Origin: Ideonella sp. B508-1
GTDB lineage: Bacteria; Pseudomonadota; Gammaproteobacteria; Burkholderiales; Burkholderiaceae_C
NCBI RefSeq assembly: GCF_000333615.1
Contig: NZ_BADL01000574.1
Span: forward strand, 1-43,013
Length of the DNA stretch: 43,013 nucleotides
Direction: 5' to 3'
A program made the translations under genes and the position numbers. Shown one piece after another: positions 8,852-15,013 of this stretch (position 1 is the stretch's first letter; each line of letters starts with the position of its first letter). Under the pieces are notes generated by a model. It saw nothing but the letters and a program-made list of their open reading frames with translations. It was not told the origin of the DNA and ran no database searches.

Positions 8852-8880
8852 AAAAGGGCTGCCTGTGCGGCAGCCCTTTT
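8852..8880. terminator. Bidirectional rho-independent terminator
   Basis: A perfect 12-bp stem, AAAAGGGCTGCC (8852-8863) and GGCAGCCCTTTT (8869-8880), has a 5-base loop TGTGC. The A-run and T-run let it work in both directions. It sits between the convergent signalling operon and the HU gene and insulates them. Confidence 0.9.
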
Positions 8881-8919
8881 CGCTTGGCTGGTGAACGCCG
8901 CGAGGCGCTCACAAGACCC

Positions 8920-9303
8920 TCACTTCTTCTTGGCAGCGGCCTTCTTGGCAGGCGCCTTGGCAGCGGTCTTCACAGCCTTCTTGGCCGGAGCAGCCTCGGC
9001 CTTCTTGGCAGCCTTCTTGGCGGCCGTGCGCGGATCCACCACGGCCTTGAAGGCGGCGGCCGGCGTGAAGCGGGCGGTCTTCATGGCGCCGATCTTGATG
9101 GCTTCGCCGGTGGCGGGGTTGCGGCCCTTGCGCGCGGCGCGCTGGGCTTGCTTGAAGGTGCCGAAGCCGGCGATCGTGAAGCTCTCGCCCTTCTTGACCG
9201 AGGTCATCACGGTCTGGGTCAGGGTCTCCAGCATGCGGGCTGCGGCCGCCTTGCTCACCTCGGCCTTGGTGGCCAGCAGTTCAATCAGTTCGCTCTTCTT
9301 CAT
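8920..9303 (-). CDS. HU-family DNA-binding protein with histone H1-like Ala/Lys tail
   Basis: A 127-residue nucleoid protein. Residues 1-90 are a full HU/IHF fold: MKKSELIELLATKAEVSKAA, the turn GFGTFK, and the DNA-contacting arm ending in ARKGRNPATGE (conserved RNPxTG). The rest is a tail of repeated AAKKA/PAKKA units running to the C terminus, like histone H1 tails. Some betaproteobacteria have such extended HUs; ordinary HU is about 90 residues. It is transcribed away from the terminator at 8852 and ends the replicon-core block. Because it is next to the initiator gene, a role in origin architecture is plausible but unproven. A GA-rich ribosome-binding stretch precedes ATG 9303. Confidence 0.88.
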   Translation of the reverse strand: MKKSELIELLATKAEVSKAAAARMLETLTQTVMTSVKKGESFTIAGFGTFKQAQRAARKGRNPATGEAIKIGAMKTARFTPAAAFKAVVDPRTAAKKAAKKAEAAPAKKAVKTAAKAPAKKAAAKKK

Positions 9304-9391
9304 CGATGTCTCTCTTCACCGGCGACATGCCGGCGCCCCGCGATTGTCGCGCGCTTCTGGCCTGCTGCAGAAGGCGCCCATGCCGACGAGG

Positions 9392-10840
9392 TCAGGCGTC
9401 GCCGAGTTCCGCCGCGATCTGCAGCAGCTGTTGCGGCGTGGGCTTGTCCCATTGCTCGCCCAGGCTGCCCACCGCGTAGTAGCGCACCATCTCGGGCAAC
9501 ACCATCGGGTGCTGCCAGCCGCTGGTCTGCAGCCGCTTGCGGATGGAGGGATGCACCTGGCGGCGCTCCATGTCGGCCAGCAGATCGGCCGACAGCGCGC
9601 CCTGCCCTTCCGGCGACATCGCGGCGATCTGCGCGACCACCTGCTCGCGGCGTCGGCGGATCCACTCCTCGGCCCAGCGGGTTTGCCGCTTGGCCTGGGC
9701 CTCCCGATTGTTGTCGGCAGCGCGCGCCTCGCCACCGGCCCCGCTGGCCGCCGCAAGCGCGGCCGGCTCGGCCGCCTCGGCCGCCTCGGGCTCCGCAGGC
9801 GGTGGCACCTGCCCGGGCATCAGCGCGCGCAGGTAGCGGTAAGGGTCCTTCAGCGGCTGGGGGAAGGACGAGGCGATGCGCTGCGCCAGGATCTCCAGGG
9901 CCGCCGCCATGGCCTGCCCGCCGAACGCCTGCAGCAGATCTTCGGCCTTGTCTTCGTCCACGCCCAGGTCGCGTGCGCGGGCCACCAGGCTGAGGTCGAT
10001 CGGCTCGGGCGGCTGCTTCAAGGCCAGCGGGGTCTGGGACTTCGGGCGGATCAGGAACTGGATCTCGCTGATGAAGCGCCCGTCCTTGTGTTCCTGCAAC
10101 TCCACCTCCAGGTCCGTGACAGCACTGACCTCGGCCATCGCGGGCTTGAGCGTGTCGCGCTTGAAGATGCGGTATTCCAGCTTGGCCGTGCGCTCCGAAG
10201 GGGGCTGGCCGCTGAGCACCGGGTGCCACCAGCGCCAGGGCTGGCGGGAGGTGCGGCCGATGTCCTTGTAGCGGGTGCAGATCTCGTAGAGAGCGATGCC
10301 GGCATGCGAGCGCAGCTGGCTGATGATCTCCAGCTTCAGGCGCGCAAACACCGTGGGCTCCAGCAGCTCCTGCTTGAGGTTGACGGCGTAGGACCATTCC
10401 ACCCACACCTGCCCGCGTTCCTTGGTCAGGCGGGCATGGGCCAGCAGACCCGAGACGTTCCAGGCGGCGCCTTCGCCCGTGGTGGGCGACTGCCACTCGA
10501 CCGTGGTCGAGACCATGGCGCGCAGGTGCTTCTTGATCAGGGCGTGGTCGTTGGAATCGAAATCCACCCCCCGGACCACGCGGTCCAGCGGCACCCGGAA
10601 CACGTCCTTGTCCAGGCCCTGGTCCTGGGCCTCGTACAACAGCACGTTGTAGGCCTTGCGCCCCAGCGAGGTGATGCGGGCCGACTTGGGCACGATGGCC
10701 AGCGTGTTGACCGGCTTCTTCAGAGGCGCCGGCGGACGGGCCCCGCTGTGGGCCGGCGTTCTGTGCAGGCGAGGGGGCAGGGCGCTCGATCCCGTGTCCG
10801 GGGTCGAAAGGGCAGGGGCGTCGGGCTCCGGAGTCGGCAT
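9392..10840 (-). CDS. Replication initiator, Rep_3/RepB-like (secondary replicon)
   Basis: A 482-residue protein whose middle (about residues 40-260) resembles plasmid replication initiators of the Rep_3 (RepB/RepA) type used by secondary chromosomes and megaplasmids of Burkholderiales. It contains ITSLGRKAYNVLLYEAQDQG, LKQELLEPTVFARLKLEIISQLRSHAGIALYEICTRYKD (a winged-helix-type core) and WHP with RIFKRDTLKPAMAEV. The N-terminal 40 residues are Pro/Ala-rich. The C-terminal 200 residues contain an Ala/Glu-rich linker and the basic segment WAEEWIRRRREQV; its function is unknown. It is read away from the iteron-containing gene-free region and divergently from parAB, the classical initiator-origin-partition order. 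It should bind the iterons and open the origin; this is inferred from the family and layout. Confidence 0.75.
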   Translation of the reverse strand: MPTPEPDAPALSTPDTGSSALPPRLHRTPAHSGARPPAPLKKPVNTLAIVPKSARITSLGRKAYNVLLYEAQDQGLDKDVFRVPLDRVVRGVDFDSNDHALIKKHLRAMVSTTVEWQSPTTGEGAAWNVSGLLAHARLTKERGQVWVEWSYAVNLKQELLEPTVFARLKLEIISQLRSHAGIALYEICTRYKDIGRTSRQPWRWWHPVLSGQPPSERTAKLEYRIFKRDTLKPAMAEVSAVTDLEVELQEHKDGRFISEIQFLIRPKSQTPLALKQPPEPIDLSLVARARDLGVDEDKAEDLLQAFGGQAMAAALEILAQRIASSFPQPLKDPYRYLRALMPGQVPPPAEPEAAEAAEPAALAAASGAGGEARAADNNREAQAKRQTRWAEEWIRRRREQVVAQIAAMSPEGQGALSADLLADMERRQVHPSIRKRLQTSGWQHPMVLPEMVRYYAVGSLGEQWDKPTPQQLLQIAAELGDA

Positions 10841-10937
10841 GCCGCGACTCTACCTCAGATGTGAATCAGCCCACTCACCTGTATTTCCCGGGGGGAGGGC
10901 GGTGTTCCCGGATCGCCGGAACGGCCTTGGGAGAAGG

Positions 10938-10978
10938 TGAGGAGTCTCATGCATCCGTACTCCTGAAGAGTCTCACCC
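10938..10978 (+). repeat. Iteron-like repeats 1 and 2 (direct)
   Basis: TGAGGAGTCTCAT (10938-10950) and CCTGAAGAGTCTCACCC (10962-10978) share the core TGARGAGTCTCAY, 26 bp apart. The second fits the wider consensus CCTGAAAAGTCTCCACC; the first is degenerate. They lie closest to the initiator gene, where iterons may also serve to autoregulate it. Confidence 0.5.
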
Positions 10979-10988
10979 GGAGTCACAC

Positions 10989-11004
10989 GGAGATTTTTCG
11001 GGAG
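10989..11004 (-). repeat. Iteron-like repeat 3 (inverted)
   Basis: The complement of this segment reads CTCCCGAAAAATCTCC, matching the consensus CCTGAAAAGTCTCC at most positions, in the opposite orientation to the first two copies. Confidence 0.5.
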
Positions 11005-11051
11005 ATCTGTCCGTTCGAACAAATCGCCCAGCACAACACAGCGCCTGTTTT

Positions 11052-11068
11052 CCTGAAAAGTCTCCAGA
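11052..11068 (+). repeat. Iteron-like repeat 4 (direct)
   Basis: CCTGAAAAGTCTCCAGA is one of the best copies of the repeat. It shares CCTGAAAAG and CTCCA with the copy at 11411. Confidence 0.55.
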
Positions 11069-11101
11069 TCGCTCGGAGAAGGGCGCCTCGGCACCCATTC
11101 A

Positions 11102-11120
11102 GGTGGAGAGTTTTCGGGGG
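11102..11120 (-). repeat. Iteron-like repeat 5 (inverted)
   Basis: The complement reads CCCCCGAAAACTCTCCACC. It shares the GAAAA-x-TCTCCACC core with the other copies and faces the copy at 11052. Confidence 0.55.
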
Positions 11121-11410
11121 CCCCGCCATCTCAGGCCAGGGCAGGGCGTTTGGCGAGCCCCTGGCGGGCCTGTCCTTCAGGATGCCGGCCTTCTGCAACC
11201 TGCACCGGGGCCTGCGAGGAAGGCGATCGCTCCCGTTTTCTCTCACCTTCGGTCCGGGCCAAGGTCTTGCAGGCCTGATGACGGGTCACCAAGCCACGGC
11301 AGAGGGGGCAGGGCAGAGGGGTGCGGGGCCATGAGGCGCCCATTCCCCGTGTCCCCTCACGCTGGATCCTGCTTTCTCGCCGAGGGCTCCCGCTTCAGCA
11401 CACGTCCGTT

Positions 11411-11428
11411 CCTGAAAAGGCTCCACCC
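11411..11428 (+). repeat. Iteron-like repeat 6 (direct, distal)
   Basis: CCTGAAAAGGCTCCACCC is a close copy set about 290 bp from the main group and just left of the AT-richer stretch. This placement is consistent with an initiator bound next to an unwinding site. Confidence 0.5.
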
Positions 11429-11606
11429 AATCCCGAATCCACTCACGCAGGCACCCTTAAGTACTTGTCATCCATGGAGAATTTGCCCGCTAAAGGTATT
11501 AAAGGGTCTGAAGGATTCATACTTTCCTAAACCGGTGGGGCACCGAATGGAACAAAACAAGCCCGAGACTTCGAACCAAAGGGCCTGGGCTTGATCACTT
11601 TCCGCA

Positions 11607-11625
11607 GTGTTGAACGGTTCAACAC
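11607..11625. promoter_or_regulatory. parS: parS-like palindrome 1 (upstream of parA)
   Basis: A perfect palindrome, GTGTTGAAC then a central G then GTTCAACAC: 9-bp arms, odd centre. It is the longest of three copies sharing GTTGAACGGTTCAAC and differs from the main-chromosome parS core TGTTTCACGTGAAACA, though the outer TGTT/AACA matches. Lying 111 bp before the parA start, it may serve both as a centromere and for ParB-dependent control of parAB. Confidence 0.75.
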
Positions 11626-11665
11626 GCATTTGACGAAGCTCTGCCCTTTCCACCGAGAGCGTTCC

Positions 11666-11728
11666 TTGACAAAATACGGGCTTGTACGCACATCACCGTC
11701 AAGGTCGCACCGACCCGTCGGGAAGGAG
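11666..11728 (+). promoter_or_regulatory. Putative parAB promoter and ribosome-binding site
   Basis: TTGACA (11666-11671) is a perfect -35 hexamer. The -10 region at the expected distance (around 11688-11695, CACATC) is poor, so the promoter may be weak or need an activator. GGAAGGAG (11721-11728) is a strong Shine-Dalgarno sequence 7 bases before TTG 11736 and decides that start. Confidence 0.45.
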
Positions 11729-11735
11729 AATTCCA

Positions 11736-12986
11736 TTGGACCGCATAGCTTTCAAATCGCCTGCGCCGATCTCGTTGGCAGACATCGCTGACCAGGCAGA
11801 ACGCGCTGTCGCCATGATGGCGCAAATTCGCACGGCCATGCTGGCCCCCACCGCCCGGAAGCTGCCACCGATCTTCAACCTGAGCCAACTGGCTGCGCTC
11901 TGTGGCATCGAGAAGGGCTCATTGAGCCATCGCCTGGGGAAGAGCGATCTGCCCGCTGGCAAGCTCAACGAGGCGGGCAGTCGCCGTGAATTCAGCCTGG
12001 AAGAAGCCCGGGCCTGGATCCGTGAATATCGCAAGGACTGGCTGCGCCCTCCCGGGGCGGAGGCCGTGACCATCAGCATCGGCAACTTCAAGGGCGGTGT
12101 GAGCAAGACCACCACCGCTGTGACCTTGGCACAAGGGCTGTCCTTGTTGGGGCACCGTGTACTGGTGATCGACACCGATCCTCAGGGCTCGCTGACCACC
12201 TTGTTCGGCATTCTTCCCGACACGGAGGTGGAGGAGGGTGACACGATCCTGCCGCTGGCCATGGGCACGGAGACCTCGATCCGTTATGCCATCCGACCCA
12301 CCTATTGGACCGGCATCGATCTCGTGGCGGCAGCCCCGGTGTTGTTCGGTGCGGAGTTTGCCCTGCCGGCGCGCCAAACCCAGGAGCCTGGCTTCGAGTT
12401 CTGGCGGGTGCTGGACCTGGGCATCGACGATGTGCGTGACGAGTACGACGTGATCATCATCGACACGCCGCCGGCCCTGTCTTACACCACGATCAATGCC
12501 TTCATGGCATCCAACGGCATCATCATGCCGCTGCCGCCCAACGCACTCGACTTCGCGTCTGCCTCCCAGTTCTGGAGTCTGTTCTCGGATCTAACCGCGG
12601 AGCTGCTCACCAACCGCGGGCTGACCAAGGAGTTCGATTTCATCCACATCCTGCTGGCCCGCGTTGATTCAACCGACGCCGCCAGCAACATCGTTCGCCA
12701 GTGGATCGGGCAGACCTATGCCGAGAAGGTGCTGCCGGTGGAGATCCCCAAGACGGCCGTCACGGGTGTGACCGCGGCGGAGTTCGGCACCGTCTACGAC
12801 GTCGCGAAGTACGACGGCTCCGCGCGGACCTTCAAGCGCGCTCGGGACGCCTACGATTCCTTTGTCGGCCACATCGATGGGTCCATCCGCTCTGTGTGGG
12901 CCAAGCAGGCCACCGCGGCAGGGCAGGGGAGGGCAGGGGTGTTGAACGGTTCAACAGGCACCGGCAAGCAGGGGGCTAAGCGATGA
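11736..12986 (+). CDS. parA: ParA-type partition ATPase with N-terminal DNA-binding domain
   Basis: A 416-residue partition ATPase. The deviant Walker A motif KGGVSKTTT lies at about residues 119-127, with switch motifs DTDPQGSLT and IIIDTPPAL. The first 110 residues include a helix-turn-helix region (FNLSQLAALCGIEKGSLSHRLG and REFSLEEARAWI), typical of type Ia ParA proteins that repress their own operon. ParA polymerises on the nucleoid and moves ParB-parS complexes. TTG 11736 is chosen because of the GGAAGGAG at 11721-11728; the upstream in-frame ATG at 11682 falls in the promoter. The last codons encode a parS-like site (GVLNGSTG) and a G-rich tract. It overlaps parB by ATGA. Confidence 0.9.
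   Translation: MDRIAFKSPAPISLADIADQAERAVAMMAQIRTAMLAPTARKLPPIFNLSQLAALCGIEKGSLSHRLGKSDLPAGKLNEAGSRREFSLEEARAWIREYRKDWLRPPGAEAVTISIGNFKGGVSKTTTAVTLAQGLSLLGHRVLVIDTDPQGSLTTLFGILPDTEVEEGDTILPLAMGTETSIRYAIRPTYWTGIDLVAAAPVLFGAEFALPARQTQEPGFEFWRVLDLGIDDVRDEYDVIIIDTPPALSYTTINAFMASNGIIMPLPPNALDFASASQFWSLFSDLTAELLTNRGLTKEFDFIHILLARVDSTDAASNIVRQWIGQTYAEKVLPVEIPKTAVTGVTAAEFGTVYDVAKYDGSARTFKRARDAYDSFVGHIDGSIRSVWAKQATAAGQGRAGVLNGSTGTGKQGAKR
12921..12939 (+). other. G-quadruplex-type tract beside parS-like site 2
   Basis: Four G-runs (GGG, GGGG, GGG, GGGG) separated by CA, A and CA occupy 19 bases at the 3' end of parA and end one base before the palindrome at 12940. Loops of 1-2 bases are the pattern expected to form stable G-quadruplexes. 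A similar tract lies at 14165. Confidence 0.55.
12940..12956. promoter_or_regulatory. parS: parS-like palindrome 2 (inside the 3' end of parA)
   Basis: TGTTGAACGGTTCAACA, perfect 8-bp arms around one central base, within parA codons for VLNGST. It is directly preceded by a G-quadruplex-type tract. Confidence 0.75.
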
Positions 12987-14017
12987 GCAAGAAGTTGGCG
13001 GCCAAGGCCGGCCTGATTCAGGCCTTGAATTTGCCCCCGACGGCCTCTCAGCGAGCTGCTGCGGAGCCGACGCCGGAACCGGTTCGGCCCAAGACAGCAC
13101 CGGGTTCCATGCTTCAGTTCATGTCGTCGCAGAGCGCGGCGATCAAGGAAGCCGAGGATCTGAAGGAGCGGCTGAAGGCCTTCGACGGTGCCAGTCCCGT
13201 GCGCTTGCTGGACCCACGGTCGGTCCGCCCTTCAAAATGGGCCAATCGACATGACGCTTCCTTCGAGAGTGCGGACTTTGCGGAGCTGAAGGCGGAGATT
13301 GAGTCTGCCGGCGGCAATGTGCAACCCGTCCGCGTGCGCCCTCTGGCGAATGCGTTGAACGGTTCAACAGACGCCGTGGCCTACGAGATTGTGTTCGGGC
13401 ATCGTCGGCATCGGGCCTGCCTGGAGCTCGGCATTCCCGTGCGTGCCCTGGTGGAAGATGCCTCCGATCAGGAACTCTTCGAGGCCATGGAGCGGGAGAA
13501 CCGCGGTCGGAAGAATCTCAGTGCCTGGGAGCAGGGCTGCATGTACCGCAAGGCCCTGGACGAGGGGTTGTATCCCTCGCTGCGCAAGCTTGCGGAATCG
13601 GTGAAGGTGGATGTCTCCCTGGTGTCCAAGAGCGTGTCCCTGGCCCGCCTTCCAGAGGCGGTGGTGGCCGCCTTTCCCTCTCCGCTGGACATTCAGTTCC
13701 GCTGGGCTCAGCCGCTGGCCGAGGCGCTTCAGAAGGATCCGGATGGGGTTTTGCAACGCGCCAAACGCATCAAGGAGGAGGGCAGGGCGCTTGCCCCCGT
13801 TCAGGTCTTTGACCGGCTTTGCAAGCCGGAAGAGGGTGACGGTGCGCGCGATCGCGTGGAGGTGTCTTCCCATCGGCTGCTCCGACAGGGAAAGCTGGCC
13901 GCGACCGTGCAGTCGGACGCAAAGGGCCGGGTGACTGTCAAGCTGGAGCCTGGGGCGATCACGCCAGAGCGCTATCAGCAACTGCTGGGCTGGTTGGATG
14001 GCTTTGTGAAAACCTGA
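12983..14017 (+). CDS. parB: ParB-type centromere-binding protein
   Basis: A 344-residue ParB/Spo0J-family protein. The N-terminal region (about residues 75-170) is the ParB/Srx-like CTP-binding domain, with SVRPSKWANRHDASF and the arginine-rich box GHRRHRAC near residue 139, followed by ENRGRKNLSAWEQG. A helix-turn-helix (about 190-230, LRKLAESVKVDVSLVSKSVSLARLP) binds parS, and the C-terminal part should dimerise. It is translationally coupled to parA. Its own coding sequence contains the third parS-like site, encoding NALNGST. A terminator follows at 14041. Confidence 0.9.
   Translation: MSKKLAAKAGLIQALNLPPTASQRAAAEPTPEPVRPKTAPGSMLQFMSSQSAAIKEAEDLKERLKAFDGASPVRLLDPRSVRPSKWANRHDASFESADFAELKAEIESAGGNVQPVRVRPLANALNGSTDAVAYEIVFGHRRHRACLELGIPVRALVEDASDQELFEAMERENRGRKNLSAWEQGCMYRKALDEGLYPSLRKLAESVKVDVSLVSKSVSLARLPEAVVAAFPSPLDIQFRWAQPLAEALQKDPDGVLQRAKRIKEEGRALAPVQVFDRLCKPEEGDGARDRVEVSSHRLLRQGKLAATVQSDAKGRVTVKLEPGAITPERYQQLLGWLDGFVKT
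13354..13368. promoter_or_regulatory. parS: parS-like palindrome 3 (inside parB)
   Basis: GTTGAACGGTTCAAC, perfect 7-bp arms around a central G, within the codons for ALNGST. It shares the same 15-bp core as the sites at 11607 and 12940. Confidence 0.75.
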
Positions 14018-14040
14018 GCACGCGCTGCGTCTGAGCAGAG

Positions 14041-14075
14041 AAGAAAAGGGAGGGGCTGCGGCCCCTTCTTTTTTG
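14041..14075 (+). terminator. Terminator after parAB
   Basis: A GC-rich stem (GGGGC, loop TGC, GCCCC, extended by flanking A and T runs: AAGAAAAGG on the left, CCTTCTTTTTT on the right) ends in a run of six T. It starts 23 bases after the parB stop. Confidence 0.85.
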
Positions 14076-14835
14076 TGCGCCGGCAGTTGTCCGTCTCCTG
14101 ACGAGCCGAGCGGGTCAACCGAGTCGGGAAGGGCGCGTGAAGGGCAGTCGGGTGGATGGAGACAGGGCAGGGGAGGGTGGGGGAGGGCATGGCAGGGATC
14201 GCCACAGGGCTCGCTCAGCCGACACAGGGGAGGCTGTGGATTCCGGGCCGCTCTCGACGCGATGGCGCCTGCGCAGGGGCATACCGGTCCGTGGCAGAAA
14301 TTCCGGAAGTCAGATGCGGCGGCGCACCGCCTTGCGCACATTGCCCGTGCCTTTGGCGCCGGCGCGCCTTCGCCGAAACGGATCCGGGGCGGTGAGGCGA
14401 TGAGCCGCACTCGGATCTTTCGACGTCTTCGGACCTGTTGCAAGCCACCTGCGCAGCGCCCTTCATCAGGATCTCTGACCGGATCTGTCTCCGTCGATCG
14501 GTTGGTTGTTGATGTGCATGTCGGTCAACGGGGGGGCTCCTTCTTGGCGGGCTTCCCGTACATCACCCGGTGCGGGTACGGGTGCTGGCCGTCGGGCGAT
14601 GCCACCGAGGCGGCTCCTCGTGCGTCATCTGTGGGCCATGGGGCGCCAGGAGTTCGTGAGGCTGCGGGGGCATCCGCGCCGCTCACGTTGCGCGTGATCA
14701 GCCGGCCTCACGAACAGGCGCTCACTGCTGTGGAACTTGGCCGAATGCGGTGCGCCGCTGCATTCGATCTGGCGGGCTCTGGCTAAGTCATTGATATGCC
14801 AGGACTTTCGGTCGGGCCTTAATTTATTGCATGAT
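14076..14835. other. Gene-poor region between parB and the DUF3701 recombinase
   Basis: About 760 bp where open frames exist in several phases but none has a credible product, ribosome-binding site or codon bias. It contains the G-quadruplex-type tract at 14165-14187 and one weakly DnaA-box-like TGTGGATTC near 14234. It becomes AT-rich towards 14790-14880. Replication-associated DNA or decayed sequence are both possible. Confidence 0.5.
14165..14187 (+). other. G-quadruplex-type tract downstream of parB
   Basis: Five consecutive G-runs (3, 4, 3, 5 and 3 G) are separated only by CA, A, T and A. The first part repeats the tract at 12921. It is noncoding, so coding constraint does not explain it. 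Confidence 0.6.
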
Positions 14836-14864
14836 TTGACGGCAATTTTTAATACTAAGATTAT
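14836..14864 (+). promoter_or_regulatory. Promoter of the DUF3701 recombinase gene
   Basis: TTGACG (14836-14841) and GATTAT (14859-14864) are separated by 17 bases in an AT-rich island inside GC-rich DNA. The -10 element lies inside the left arm of the palindrome at 14854-14879, so a protein bound there would block transcription. Confidence 0.55.
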
Positions 14865-14880
14865 TACGATAATCTTAGTT
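14853..14880. repeat. Xer-like 11-6-11 palindrome
   Basis: Left arm TACTAAGATTA (14853-14863), centre TTACGA, right arm TAATCTTAGTT (14870-14880). The arms match as inverted copies at 10 of 11 positions, and the strict hairpin has perfect 11-bp arms around TACG. This is the arm and spacer geometry of XerC/XerD (dif-type) core sites, although the bases do not match known dif. It lies just upstream of a complete tyrosine recombinase gene. It may be a recombination site, an operator, or both. Confidence 0.5.
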
Positions 14881-15013
14881 AAAAGAGGCTATGATCGGGC
14901 AGGGCGCGCAGCGGCCCCCGCTGTTGGGGCGTATCGGCCTCGGCGCACCTCGGCCCGATGGGTCGGGATGCTCGCAGCCGAATCCTGCAGTGCCTGCATC
15001 GCTCGCTTTCGCC

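Larger units (their letters stand above)
10841..11735. other. Candidate replication origin (gene-free region between rep and parA)
   Basis: About 895 bp with no credible gene. It contains at least five copies, in both orientations, of an iteron-like motif close to CCTGAAAAGTCTCCACC, listed separately. A 90-bp AT-richer stretch (about 11451-11540, including TTAAGTACTT and GGTATTAAAGGG) could serve as the unwinding element. One perfect 19-bp parS-like palindrome lies at 11607-11625. No convincing DnaA box (TTWTNCACA) was found by eye. The initiator is transcribed leftward and parAB rightward from this region. Confidence 0.6.

Noticed and set aside
14234..14242. DnaA box (TGTGGATTC)
   Set aside because: A single copy with mismatches to the consensus and not in the iteron region; too weak to call.
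14073..14786. A 237-codon open frame between parB and the recombinase
   Set aside because: It starts inside the terminator T-run, has no ribosome-binding site, and shows Gly/Arg/Ser-rich composition and no domain.
14853..14880. Calling the palindrome a true dif site
   Set aside because: Arm and spacer lengths fit, but the bases do not match known proteobacterial dif sequences, so it is reported only as Xer-like.
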